Shown: positions 9,159 to 17,467 of the stretch, piece after piece
Position numbering within the stretch: the stretch's first letter is position 1
Layout: the number at the start of each line of letters is the position of its first letter
The notes under the pieces: model-generated
What the model saw: the letters and a program-made list of their open reading frames with translations, nothing else
Database searches by the model: none
Told to the model about the DNA's origin: nothing
Source of the DNA: Pseudomonadota bacterium
Lineage (GTDB): Bacteria > Pseudomonadota > Alphaproteobacteria > Puniceispirillales > Marisalimonadaceae
DNA: 60,219 nucleotides
NCBI GenBank assembly: GCA_027625145.1
Contig: JAQBXK010000010.1
Coordinates: 1-60,219 of the forward strand
Reading direction: 5' to 3'
Program-made: the position numbers and the translations under genes

Positions 9159-10121
9159 TTATTTTGAACTAGAAAGCATGCTTTCAACTAGAATCTGAAC
9201 TTTCAACGCCTCGTCAATAGTTGCAAGCCTGTTTGGTAAACCTTTAATATTAAGAAACAAATCATCAAGTTGAGCTTTTAAACTTACCGCTCGCGGATTT
9301 TCAGGCTCATCTCTTAAGGAAACGAACTTATCTCCTGAAGTCTCTTGATCTTTGTAGAACTCTGATATTCTTCGACTTTTTATTGATCCTTTTACAGTAA
9401 ATTCTTGTCTATCAGGTTGAACTCCACCAACACTTGCCAAAATATTTACTGGGCATCCTTCATTAGTTTCTAATCTTGCTAAAACATCTGTTTCACATAA
9501 TAGCTCATCTTGAGGGTAGGCAGTTTTTGCCCATATTAGTTTTAAAGGACCTAACACTCGTTCAGAAAAAAACAAGAAATGTGAAATAACCTCCCTTGTC
9601 ATTCCTCCTTCTGCTTTAAATCTTAACCAGTCAGCTTCTTTTTGCCACTGACGAGGCCAGGCAGAATATGTAACAACTATATCCACTCCCAATAATTTTC
9701 CCATATCGCCACGCTTTTTTGTTTCAAGCAAATCTGTTAATGCTGCCCCTGCTGCTTGTGTAAAATTGACAGCCACTGGTATGTTGTAAGCTTTAAGTTT
9801 TTTTAGTAAATCTTCACTCTCTTCTAAATTAACTCCAAACGGTTTTTCTAAAAACAACGATTTACCTAAAGATGCGGCTTCTAAAGCATAGGCTTTTCTT
9901 GCAACTGGAGGACAAGCTAAATAAACTAAGTCAGCTGATTTCATCGCATCACTTGCGCTATTCATAATTCTTGACTGAGGATCTTGTTTAATAGCTTCTT
10001 GACATGCACTTTTATTAGGATCCCATAGAAAATCTGGCTGATAATTCTTGTGTAACCGCATATGCTCTAGCATACGCCTACCCATTATACCTAATCCAAT
10101 AACCGCTACTTTTACTGTCAT
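9159..10121 (-). CDS. Gfo/Idh/MocA-family oxidoreductase
   Basis: NAD(P)-dependent sugar or polyol dehydrogenase type, 320 aa. The Rossmann motif VAVIGLGIMGRRMLEH lies at residues 5-20, the family's EKPFG at 93-97, and the C-terminal alpha/beta domain includes GGMTREVISHFLFF near 175-188 at the substrate site. The substrate cannot be inferred. It ends a minus-strand run: the zinc-less alcohol dehydrogenase gene lies 19 bases upstream, and a nuclease and an SMP-30 gene precede that. A sugar-acid role alongside the SMP-30 lactonase-like protein is possible. Confidence 0.8.
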   Translation of the reverse strand: MTVKVAVIGLGIMGRRMLEHMRLHKNYQPDFLWDPNKSACQEAIKQDPQSRIMNSASDAMKSADLVYLACPPVARKAYALEAASLGKSLFLEKPFGVNLEESEDLLKKLKAYNIPVAVNFTQAAGAALTDLLETKKRGDMGKLLGVDIVVTYSAWPRQWQKEADWLRFKAEGGMTREVISHFLFFSERVLGPLKLIWAKTAYPQDELLCETDVLARLETNEGCPVNILASVGGVQPDRQEFTVKGSIKSRRISEFYKDQETSGDKFVSLRDEPENPRAVSLKAQLDDLFLNIKGLPNRLATIDEALKVQILVESMLSSSK

Positions 10122-10140
10122 ATTATTTTCCTAAAATAGT

Positions 10141-11082
10141 TTATTCCCAATTAATTACCATTCTTCCCCTTGTTCCACCTGCCTCTAACCTGCGATGTGC
10201 TTCAGCTGCGTTTTCAGGTAAAACAGTGTCTGCTACCCGAAGGGTTAATTCACCTTTTTCAACTTGTTTTCTTAATGTATCCAATTTTTCATATTCTCCA
10301 TCATAAGAAAAAACCCACGTTGTCGTAAATTTTATCTCACGCTGGGGTATTCCTTTAAAACCTCTAATTGATGTAAATATACCACCATTTTTAACTGCCC
10401 CTATTGCTTGTTCATTTAATAAAGCACCATCAGCTAATCCATCAACTCCATCAGGGAAATGCTCTCTAATTTTGTCTACGTAACTTTCTCCTCTTGATAT
10501 AATTATATCTGCGCCAAGTGATTTTAATAAGTTTTCATCATTTTTTAATGAATCTACAATAACAGTTAAACCTTCTGTCTTAGCTAATTGAATTACATAA
10601 CCACCGTAGGCTCCTGGGCCTCCGGTAACAGCTAAAACTTGTCCTGACTTTAATCCTAATAAATCTAAAGATTGCCTTGCCGTCAAAGAATTCATAGGTA
10701 GTGTGCATGCCTCAACAAAGGAGGTATTTTTAGGAACTTTTACAACTGCACGTTGATCTAGAACTATTTGTTCTCTGTATGCTCCATGAATAGAATAAGG
10801 ACAAACCATCGCCATAACTTTGTCACCAACTTTAATACCTGTTATAACATCGTCACCAACCTGATCAACAACACCAGATAAATCCATTCCAGGAACATAC
10901 GGAGGTGAATATTTTTTCTGTAACTCTGCCTTCCTACCATCACGCACTCCAACGTCTGTAGGATTAACGCCGGATGCCTGGTTTTTAATTCTTATTTCTC
11001 CTGGCCCAACATTAACCTCAGGTACATTAATTATCTCCAACGCTTCCGGGCCACCATAGGCCAAAACTCCTATTGCTTTCAT
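10141..11082 (-). CDS. Zinc-independent alcohol dehydrogenase / quinone reductase-like
   Basis: Medium-chain dehydrogenase/reductase of about 313 aa. The GroES-like domain shows GEIRIKNQASGVNPTDVGVR near residues 28-47 and PYVPGMDLSGVV near 60-71. The nucleotide domain has VLAVTGGPGAYGGYVIQLA near 149-167, a variant of the AxxGxxG motif. The zinc ligands of true alcohol dehydrogenases are absent, so quinone or enone reduction with NAD(P)H is the likely chemistry. ATG at 11082 has GAGAG eight bases upstream and is preferred to GTG at 11091. It lies 15 bases after the nuclease gene and 19 before the Gfo/Idh gene. Confidence 0.8.
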   Translation of the reverse strand: MKAIGVLAYGGPEALEIINVPEVNVGPGEIRIKNQASGVNPTDVGVRDGRKAELQKKYSPPYVPGMDLSGVVDQVGDDVITGIKVGDKVMAMVCPYSIHGAYREQIVLDQRAVVKVPKNTSFVEACTLPMNSLTARQSLDLLGLKSGQVLAVTGGPGAYGGYVIQLAKTEGLTVIVDSLKNDENLLKSLGADIIISRGESYVDKIREHFPDGVDGLADGALLNEQAIGAVKNGGIFTSIRGFKGIPQREIKFTTTWVFSYDGEYEKLDTLRKQVEKGELTLRVADTVLPENAAEAHRRLEAGGTRGRMVINWE

Positions 11083-11097
11083 TTTTTTCACTCTCTT

Positions 11098-11811
11098 TTA
11101 TCTATTTTTATTTCGCCACTCCCAAGGAAGAGTAAACTTACCTGACCATAAGCCTAAATTATTTATTCTAGCTTGATTTTCTTGATGAACGTAATCTTTA
11201 GAATACTTTCTATAAGCTAAAGCCCATCCTCGTTCTACTAATAATGCATTAATATCTTCTCCATTAACATAACAAACTGAAATTAATCTTCCATACCTAT
11301 CTTTATCTTTTCTAATGCAAGACACTTCATATTTACCAATTATATTTTTAAGTTCATTAGTTGCTTGTAAACCACAAAAATACTCAATATTTTTTTCATT
11401 TAGGCATTTTTGTTTTGTTTCTGGTGAATCTATTCCATGTAGTCTTATTTTTTTAGAGTTAAGCACAATAGTATCTCCATCAACAACTCTTAATGAAGAT
11501 GTTTTAATGGTCTTTTTTTTATTACTAGAAAATAATTTTTTATCATATTTAAGATCAATCATTTCATCATTAATATCAGATAAATAACATAAAGGGTTAT
11601 AGCCTTCTGGGTTAGAATAAGCACTCTTTTTACCACACTTGATTCCATTAGAGGTAAGATGATATGGGCAAGCACATTTACCAGGATAACTTGCAATAGA
11701 CTTTAGAATCATATCTCTAGCTAGTTCTCTTTTACTCATGTCAGCAAAAGAAACATTACTAGCTAAAATCAAGACAAAGACTTTAATTACTATAATTAAA
11801 TAATTAATCAT
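11098..11811 (-). CDS. Secreted thermonuclease-like protein with Cys-rich N-domain
   Basis: A 237-residue exported nuclease. Residues 1-23 form a signal peptide (hydrophobic core, cleavage near SFA-D). Residues 40-80 hold six cysteines in a small domain (KCACPYHLTSNGIKCGKKSAY...CYLSDI), which may be disulfide-bonded. From about 105 onward is a staphylococcal-nuclease fold: VVDGDTIVL, IRLHGIDSPE, DRYGRLISVCYVNGE and ERGWALAYRKYS keep the usual Asp, Arg and Glu catalytic positions. It should cut DNA or RNA outside the cytoplasm, perhaps for nutrient recovery. The gene lies eight bases after the SMP-30 gene. Confidence 0.85.
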   Translation of the reverse strand: MINYLIIVIKVFVLILASNVSFADMSKRELARDMILKSIASYPGKCACPYHLTSNGIKCGKKSAYSNPEGYNPLCYLSDINDEMIDLKYDKKLFSSNKKKTIKTSSLRVVDGDTIVLNSKKIRLHGIDSPETKQKCLNEKNIEYFCGLQATNELKNIIGKYEVSCIRKDKDRYGRLISVCYVNGEDINALLVERGWALAYRKYSKDYVHQENQARINNLGLWSGKFTLPWEWRNKNR

Positions 11812-11819
11812 TCTTTATT

Positions 11820-12770
11820 TTAGTTCCAATGAGAAGGACTTAATCCAGCTATTTTAGATTCAAAAATGGCTATCGATTGTCCTAATAAACAACCTAGATA
11901 TACTGTTTTTAAATCTTTGCCTCCAAAAGCAATGCTAGAAATGTTTTTTAGTTTTATGCTAATAATTTGGTCTAAATGATCTCTTTTTAAACGACTTTTT
12001 TGATACGCCTCTTCAACTTTAGCTAGATGCTCTGGATCGTTGTCTTCTAAAATGGTCTGTTTTTTACCATTTGCATTAACTCTAATAACTTTATTACTAA
12101 CAACGCAAGTAACCCAAATACCACCTTCATCATCAAATGCAAATCCATCTGGAAACTCGCCTAAACCAAATTCGGCAACTACTATTTTATTTGATAGATC
12201 TCCATTGGATGATACATCAAATCGAGAAAGACACCGCGAAAAAGTTTCATTAACATATAAATGTCCAGTTACAGGATGAATTAAGCATTCATTTGTAAAT
12301 CCTAATTCTTCAGCAACAATACGAGCACCACTTTCATCAACTAAAATAATGAATCCATCTCGCCAATTAGGCTTGCAGCCTAATATCCTTGGCTTCAATC
12401 GTGTACTAACTGTTATCCATACCCTTCCATTTCTATCAATATGCACATAATTTGTTGGTGGAAGAGGTTTACCTTCAACTTGCAATAAAAAAGGAGAAAG
12501 GTCTCCATCTTCATTAAGTTTGTATACACCTCCATCTTCATTACCTAGATGTGTCAATAACCACCCTCCATCTGGCAAAATAGCTATACCGTTTGGTTTG
12601 GGTTTAAATTCTCCTTTTGTAAGAATAGTCCTTTGATTTCCATTAGGATAAATCAAAGTTATTCCTCCGCGCCAGTCAGCTACATGCAAAGTTCCATCTT
12701 GAGCAACCAAAACACATTCTGGTCGATGCAAATTTTTTCCTACAAATTTAATATCATCAAGGTGAACCAA
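11820..12770 (-). CDS. SMP-30/gluconolactonase-like beta-propeller protein
   Basis: A 316-aa soluble protein with repeated beta-propeller blades: RPECVLVAQDGTLHVADW near residues 16-33, PNGIAILPDGGWLLTH near 58-73, NEC (140-142) and FPDGFAFDDEGGIWVTCV near 205-222. This matches the SMP-30/gluconolactonase/strictosidine-synthase-like family, which hydrolyses sugar lactones using one metal ion bound by Glu, Asn and Asp. Candidates for all three ligands are visible (Glu 18, Asn 140 and Asp 208, approximate). It has no signal peptide. It heads a four-gene minus-strand run with the nuclease, the dehydrogenase and the Gfo/Idh protein. Confidence 0.75.
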   Translation of the reverse strand: MVHLDDIKFVGKNLHRPECVLVAQDGTLHVADWRGGITLIYPNGNQRTILTKGEFKPKPNGIAILPDGGWLLTHLGNEDGGVYKLNEDGDLSPFLLQVEGKPLPPTNYVHIDRNGRVWITVSTRLKPRILGCKPNWRDGFIILVDESGARIVAEELGFTNECLIHPVTGHLYVNETFSRCLSRFDVSSNGDLSNKIVVAEFGLGEFPDGFAFDDEGGIWVTCVVSNKVIRVNANGKKQTILEDNDPEHLAKVEEAYQKSRLKRDHLDQIISIKLKNISSIAFGGKDLKTVYLGCLLGQSIAIFESKIAGLSPSHWN

Positions 12771-12852
12771 AATACTTTCCTCAAATACATAAGTTAATAA
12801 GCTTTATAAAAAGTTAGTATATTAATAATTTTCATACAACAAATTATTTTCA

Positions 12853-13278
12853 CTACATTTTCGTGCCTGCTAATGAACTTATGTTACCTGAAACAGGTAT
12901 CATAGAACGTATTTGCAAAGCCCATTTCTTATTTATTAAAGTTGCTATCCATATACCTTTAGCCTTCCCATAACTCTCCTTATTTTTATATCTTCTATTA
13001 AATTCGACTAAACATTGAAGTGTATTTTCAGTTTCATTAATAACTTCACAACTGTCTAAAGTAGAAAAACTCCAATTTTCTTTGTCAACCATTTCGTTTA
13101 ATTGAATTTTTAAATTATTCCAAAATAATTCACCATTTTCGTATTTAATAGGTTTGTTTCCATCTGAATGGGTAAAGTGAGGGAAATGAAGATTATTAAT
13201 AATTTTATCTTTTTCTAATGTATTAAAAGCATTAATAAAATTTTTTAATGCTATAATCCCAGGATGATCTGTATTCAT
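12853..13278 (-). CDS. SnoaL/NTF2-like hypothetical protein, 141 aa
   Basis: Small soluble protein without a firm family. The opening helix IIALKNFINAFNTLEKDKIINNLHFPH (residues 8-34), followed by acidic and aromatic strands ending in KGIWIATLINKKWALQIRSMIP, resembles the alpha+beta cone of the SnoaL/NTF2 superfamily. Members bind small ligands or are dimerisation domains. No catalytic residues can be assigned. It starts 27 bases after the uracil-DNA glycosylase stop on the same strand, so the two are likely co-transcribed by proximity. Confidence 0.55.
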   Translation of the reverse strand: MNTDHPGIIALKNFINAFNTLEKDKIINNLHFPHFTHSDGNKPIKYENGELFWNNLKIQLNEMVDKENWSFSTLDSCEVINETENTLQCLVEFNRRYKNKESYGKAKGIWIATLINKKWALQIRSMIPVSGNISSLAGTKM

Positions 13279-13305
13279 TTTGTTACTTTCTAATAATGTT
13301 GATAG

Positions 13306-13980
13306 TTATAATTGCCAATCAATTGGGTCAATATTAAATTTTTCTAAATACTCGTTAGTTTTAGAAAAAGGTTTGGAACCAAAAAAACCATTATGGGCTG
13401 AAAATGGTGATGGATGAGTACTTTCAATAACCAAATGATTGTCTCGGTCTAAAAAACGTCCTTTTTCTTGAGCCTTTTTTCCCCATAGAATAAAAACTAT
13501 ATTTTTCTTTTTTCTATTGATAATTGATAAGACTTCATCTGTAAACTTCTCCCAACCTTTACCTTGATGAGATCCAGGCACTCCTTTCTCAACAGTCAAA
13601 CTACTATTGATAAGTAGAATACCTTGTCGTGCCCATGATTCTAGATTGCCATTTTCTGGAGCAGTTAGTCTTAAATCATAGAATAATTCTTTATAAATAT
13701 TTTTAAGTGAAGGAGGAATTTTTATACCCTCTTCAACAGAAAAACTTAAACCGTTAGCTTGACCATCGCCATGATATGGATCTTGTCCAACAATAACTAC
13801 TTTAACATCAATTAAAGATGTATAATTAAAAGCATTAAAAACTTTTATCATTGGTGGATAAATTATTTTTCCTGAATTTATTTCCTCTTTTAGAAAAAGA
13901 CGAAGCTCTGCCATATATGAAGAATTAAACTGTTCATCAAGCTCTGCTTTCCAACCACCTTTAATTTGATGTTTTGCCAT
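13306..13980 (-). CDS. ung: Uracil-DNA glycosylase
   Basis: Removes uracil from DNA after cytosine deamination or dUMP misincorporation. Family 1 signatures are complete: GQDPYHGDGQANGLSFSV from residue 65 with the water-activating Asp at 67, LLINSSLTVEKG near 124-135, and HPSPFSAHNGFFGSKPFSKTN near 189-209 with the catalytic His and minor-groove loop. The length of 224 aa is normal. It is divergent from a 109-aa unknown gene and followed by the SnoaL-like gene. Confidence 0.95.
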   Translation of the reverse strand: MAKHQIKGGWKAELDEQFNSSYMAELRLFLKEEINSGKIIYPPMIKVFNAFNYTSLIDVKVVIVGQDPYHGDGQANGLSFSVEEGIKIPPSLKNIYKELFYDLRLTAPENGNLESWARQGILLINSSLTVEKGVPGSHQGKGWEKFTDEVLSIINRKKKNIVFILWGKKAQEKGRFLDRDNHLVIESTHPSPFSAHNGFFGSKPFSKTNEYLEKFNIDPIDWQL

Positions 13981-14086
13981 AGTTAAAAAAATCTATTAAA
14001 ATGTTAAAATTGACAATTATATTATAAACAAAAAAAATATTAATTTCATATAAAGAAGATATAATTAATTAAAGTATAGGTGTTTT

Positions 14087-14416
14087 ATGATTGAATCTAA
14101 ATTAATGAGCTATATTACTTCTGACTTTCAAACTAAAAGTGACATGATAGTAGCTGAAAAGGAATGGAGCAATATTATTGAAAGTATGTCTAAGAAATTT
14201 AAATCAGCTGGTGCAATTCGCCAAACAGTTAGTCAAGTTTGGAATAAGGAAGGTATTTTTAGATTAGGACATATGTCGGAATATAAAGATGAAAAAGCTT
14301 TTATAGAATGTCAGAAATTATTTAGAGAAGTAGAGATGGAATTTAATAAAAAAACAGGAATAGCTCAAAAAGTATTTTCAAATAGAGGTGTTATTTTGAA
14401 TGATGTTTTCTTTTAA
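14087..14416 (+). CDS. Hypothetical protein, possible dimeric alpha/beta barrel, 109 aa
   Basis: Not recognised. The sequence is amphipathic and soluble, with SDMIVAEKEWSNIIESMSKKFKSAGA (residues 18-43) as a long helix. A strand IRQTVSQVWN and then FRLGHMSEYKDEKAFIECQKLFREVE follow, a layout seen in ferredoxin-like dimeric barrel proteins of about 100 aa. The ATG at 14087 has only a weak upstream purine run. It converges on an acidic protein gene seven bases downstream. Confidence 0.55.
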   Translation: MIESKLMSYITSDFQTKSDMIVAEKEWSNIIESMSKKFKSAGAIRQTVSQVWNKEGIFRLGHMSEYKDEKAFIECQKLFREVEMEFNKKTGIAQKVFSNRGVILNDVFF

Positions 14417-14423
14417 AATTTTA

Positions 14424-15233
14424 CTAAGCTATGTATCCTTTAGGTAATTTTTTAGGTTTAGGTTTAAGTTGAGATTTTAAATGTGCTATTTCTTCATCAG
14501 CTTTATTTAATTCATCTTCAACCTTATCATTAGCTTCTTTATTCATAGTTTTTTGAGCTCTTAATAATCTAAGCTCCATCATCCTATCTTCTTCATCTTC
14601 AGTTAAATCATTTTCATCTTTTTCTTCAAGTAATTGAAGTTCTGTTTTTTTAACAATATTATCATCTGATACTTCAAGTGGTATTTCAATAGAGTTATCA
14701 TCTTGTTCCCCTACAGCGTCATTAGTTGAATCTTCTTTTATAGGGTCTATGCTTTGAGATTCTAATTCGAGAGCTTTATCCTCTATTATTTCTGTTTTGT
14801 TCAACTCAAGACTAGCTGAAATCTCTTCTGTAATTTCTATTTTTGGAGGTTCATCAATTTCTGTTTCAAGCTTGGTTAAGTTTTCTTCTGTATTTTCTAC
14901 TTTTAATAAATCTTCAGAAACATTATCAAGTTTAGCTGAAATTTCTTCTGTTAAGCCTAACTTAGTTTCTGAATTAGAAACGTCTTTCGATTCACTTTCA
15001 GCTTTATTTAACAAATCCATAGAGGATAAAGGATCTTTATTTACATAAACTTTGTTTTCAGCAGAAATAACTTCAGTGACATTATTAACTTGAAGTGGAT
15101 CAGAAGTCTCTTGGGTTTCTATAGGTGTTTCAATATCTTTTTTTTGAATCTTAAGATGAGGAATAACAAACTTTTCACGTGCATTTTGAATGTTTATTTT
15201 TAGATTTTTTATGCGTGTATCCCAGTCTTGCAT
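14424..15233 (-). CDS. Highly acidic low-complexity protein, 269 aa
   Basis: No known domain. After a charged N-terminal segment of about 35 residues, residues 36-200 are dominated by Glu, Asp, Ser, Thr and Leu and look disordered. A short phrase recurs: TEEISAKLDN near 96 and TEEISASLEL near 135, with a weaker TEVISAENK near 54. Residues 195-262 are rich in Glu and Lys with heptad-like Leu spacing and probably form a coiled coil, followed by a basic Pro/Lys tail (KPKPKKLPKGYIA). It could be a scaffold or linker. No signal peptide or membrane segment is seen. The codon bias matches the genome. Confidence 0.65.
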   Translation of the reverse strand: MQDWDTRIKNLKINIQNAREKFVIPHLKIQKKDIETPIETQETSDPLQVNNVTEVISAENKVYVNKDPLSSMDLLNKAESESKDVSNSETKLGLTEEISAKLDNVSEDLLKVENTEENLTKLETEIDEPPKIEITEEISASLELNKTEIIEDKALELESQSIDPIKEDSTNDAVGEQDDNSIEIPLEVSDDNIVKKTELQLLEEKDENDLTEDEEDRMMELRLLRAQKTMNKEANDKVEDELNKADEEIAHLKSQLKPKPKKLPKGYIA

Positions 15234-15380
15234 TTTTTTACCCAGAAATTATAAATTTTAATTATTTAATAAATCTCTATTTTGTTTCAAAAAACATACC
15301 AAATAAATAATATTAATTATTTATTTATAAACGTATATAATAAAAATAAGAAATAAAAAAATAAGATATGAGATTTAACA

Positions 15381-15543
15381 ATGGAAAATAAAATTAAATA
15401 TAAAACAATTATTTAAGAAAATTATAAATAATGATGCTGAAGCAAATGCAATAAGATATTGTAAAATACTAGGCTTTAACAATGTTAAGCGGATACAAAT
15501 TGTTGATCCGCTTAACGCAGTTTATGAAATAAGACCTAATTAA
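15381..15543 (+). pseudogene. Possible frameshifted short gene
   Basis: ATG at 15381 opens MENKIKYKTII and stops after 11 codons. The +1 frame from about 15408 continues LFKKIINNDAEANAIRYCKI and LGFNNVKRIQIVDPL to a TAA at 15541-15543, and has no start codon of its own. The joined product of about 53 residues looks protein-like, so a small gene with one frameshift is plausible. Its end overlaps the glutathione S-transferase stop. No family is recognised. The alternative is chance coding potential in AT-rich spacer. Confidence 0.3.
15484..15516. repeat. Perfect 11-bp inverted repeat
   Basis: GTTAAGCGGAT (15484-15494) and ATCCGCTTAAC (15506-15516) are exact reverse complements around an 11-base loop that can itself pair CAA with TTG. 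The arms hold four or five G/C, unusual for spacer here. No T-tract follows on either side, so it is not a clear intrinsic terminator. A protein-binding site, or an RNA hairpin at the 3' end of the downstream minus-strand gene, are options. Confidence 0.6.
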
Positions 15544-16235
15544 CTATTTTTAAGTCTTTCATTCTGTGGAAACATGAATTTACTAGCTTCTTCATCAATT
15601 TCAACTTTAAAGCTATGGTTATTAGTAGCGCTTATATTAAGAGCTTTTTTACTTGCAGGCCTGTTGTTGATTTCTGTCATAAGTCTGTTTAAATTTTTTC
15701 TTTTTTCTAACTCACCTTCGGCAATAACTTTAGGTAGCATTCTTGCCCAACCCCAAACACACATATCAACAATTGTATATGTATCGCCTAACATATATTT
15801 ATTTTGATCTAATCTTTTATCTAAAATGTCATAATGTCTTTCTGCCTCATAAACATATCTATTTATAGCGTACTTAATTTTTTCAGGAGCCATATGTTGA
15901 AAATGAACTGATTGTCCTGAATATGGACCTACTCCAGTTGCAACAAACATTAACCATGACAATAAATCTGCTCTAGATTTAGGACTATTATCTGTCATAA
16001 ACTTTCCAGTTTTTTCTCCTAAATAAAGTAGAATAGCATTACTATCAAAAACCACATTACCATTATCAATTATTGATGGAGCTTTTGCATTTGGATTTAT
16101 ATCAAGATAAGATTGAGTGTGTTGATCTCCTTTCCTTGTATCCAAAGGTACAGCCTCATATTCCAACCCTAACTCTTCAAGACAGAGGGCAACTTTCATA
16201 GGGTTAGGTCCAGTATTATAATAAAATTTAAGCAT
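15540..16235 (-). CDS. Glutathione S-transferase family protein (intact paralogue)
   Basis: A 231-residue cytosolic transferase. The thioredoxin-like N-domain begins MLKFYYNTGPNPMKVALCLEE and includes the glutathione-binding NAKAPSIIDNG near 49-59 and DSNAILLYLG near 63-72. The helical C-domain contains the N-capping-like YTIVDMCVWGW near 154-164. ATG 16235 is chosen over 16247 because GGAG precedes it at the right distance. It is closely related and equal in length to the copy at 3240-3947, which carries a nonsense codon. The substrate is unknown; most such proteins detoxify electrophiles or reduce disulfides. Confidence 0.88.
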   Translation of the reverse strand: MLKFYYNTGPNPMKVALCLEELGLEYEAVPLDTRKGDQHTQSYLDINPNAKAPSIIDNGNVVFDSNAILLYLGEKTGKFMTDNSPKSRADLLSWLMFVATGVGPYSGQSVHFQHMAPEKIKYAINRYVYEAERHYDILDKRLDQNKYMLGDTYTIVDMCVWGWARMLPKVIAEGELEKRKNLNRLMTEINNRPASKKALNISATNNHSFKVEIDEEASKFMFPQNERLKNS

Positions 16236-16300
16236 TTTCATCTCCATCTAAAAAATAACATTATGTTTTACATACTTTATAAACTGTAAATTAATCAAGT

Positions 16301-17380
16301 TTATTGTCTATATAGCCTATAAACCCCTCCTTTTAATTCATCATTAATTAAAATAATAGAACCATCATGCATTTCTTCTATATCTCGAATCCGACCTATT
16401 TTATTTTCTAAAATTATTTTTTCAGAGATTGGTAGGTTTTCATGAACCTTTATGACATGAAGTCTTTTAAATTTAAGAGAACCGACAAGAATACTATTTT
16501 TAAATTCATCAAACATGCTGCCTCTATAAAAAATCATGCCTGAGGGCGCAATTGAAGGCGTCCACACCCATACTGGTTCTTCAAATCCAAACTTAGTTAT
16601 TCCTTCACCAATTTTGCCTCCACCATATTCCTCTCCATGTGAAACAATAGGCCAGCCATAATTTTTTCCTTCCAACAATATGTTAATTTCATCTCCGCCT
16701 TGCGGACCATGCTCATGAAGCCAAAGTTGATTGCTTATTTCGTTAAAAGCTAAACCTTGAGGGTTTCTATGTCCGATTGTAAATAATTCTGGAAGCCATT
16801 TTTGTTTAATATTATTATTTTTAAAATTTTTACCATTTTTTAATATCTTAATTACTGAACCTGAATGATTTGAAGTTTTTTGTGCATTATGACGATTTTG
16901 TCTTTCGCCAAGAGTTGCAAAAATAAATTTATCATTTATTGATAATCTGCAACCAAAGTGTCCTGGAATTGAAGAAGGACTATTAGAAACAAATAGTATT
17001 TTTTCATTGAAAAAATTATCATTTATTAAATTATATTTATAAATTGCTGTAGAAGATTTATTATTGCCTATTGGTTTACTTAAGCATAAATAAACATTTA
17101 AATATTTATCATTTTTTTCTATAGCAATATCTAAAAGTCCTCCCTGCCCGTTAGCATATACTTTTGGAGTTCCATAAATTTTATTAATGTTTTTAGTAAA
17201 AACATTAATACGAAAAACATTACCTGTTTTTTGAGTAACTAAAATTTCTTGCTTATTTAAAGTAGCTATTCCCCACAAAAAAGAAATATCAGGACTAATT
17301 TTTTCTAAAAGAGTTTTAGAATACGTAGTTAAAGGAAAAAATAATATTATTAAAATAATAAATATATTGATCATTTCCAT
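16301..17380 (-). CDS. PQQ-dependent aldose sugar dehydrogenase-like protein
   Basis: Exported beta-propeller protein of 359 aa with an N-terminal hydrophobic signal (residues 1-20). Family signatures are seen: GQGGLLDIAI near 79-88, HFGCRLSINDKFIFATLGER near 143-162, IGHRNPQGLAFN near 199-210, WLHEHGPQGGDEINIL near 217-232 and GKNYGWPIVSHGEEY near 235-249. Catalytic His and the PQQ-contacting Arg lie in these blocks. YliI-type enzymes oxidise aldoses in the periplasm and pass electrons to quinone; PQQ synthesis genes are not in the window. It is divergent from glucokinase 87 bases away. Confidence 0.85.
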   Translation of the reverse strand: MEMINIFIILIILFFPLTTYSKTLLEKISPDISFLWGIATLNKQEILVTQKTGNVFRINVFTKNINKIYGTPKVYANGQGGLLDIAIEKNDKYLNVYLCLSKPIGNNKSSTAIYKYNLINDNFFNEKILFVSNSPSSIPGHFGCRLSINDKFIFATLGERQNRHNAQKTSNHSGSVIKILKNGKNFKNNNIKQKWLPELFTIGHRNPQGLAFNEISNQLWLHEHGPQGGDEINILLEGKNYGWPIVSHGEEYGGGKIGEGITKFGFEEPVWVWTPSIAPSGMIFYRGSMFDEFKNSILVGSLKFKRLHVIKVHENLPISEKIILENKIGRIRDIEEMHDGSIILINDELKGGVYRLYRQ

Positions 17381-17467
17381 TTTACCTTTGTCTAATTAAA
17401 AGAGATAATTTATAATTATATTAAACCTAATTTATATTTTAATAAATTAATTATTTTGAGATAAAAA

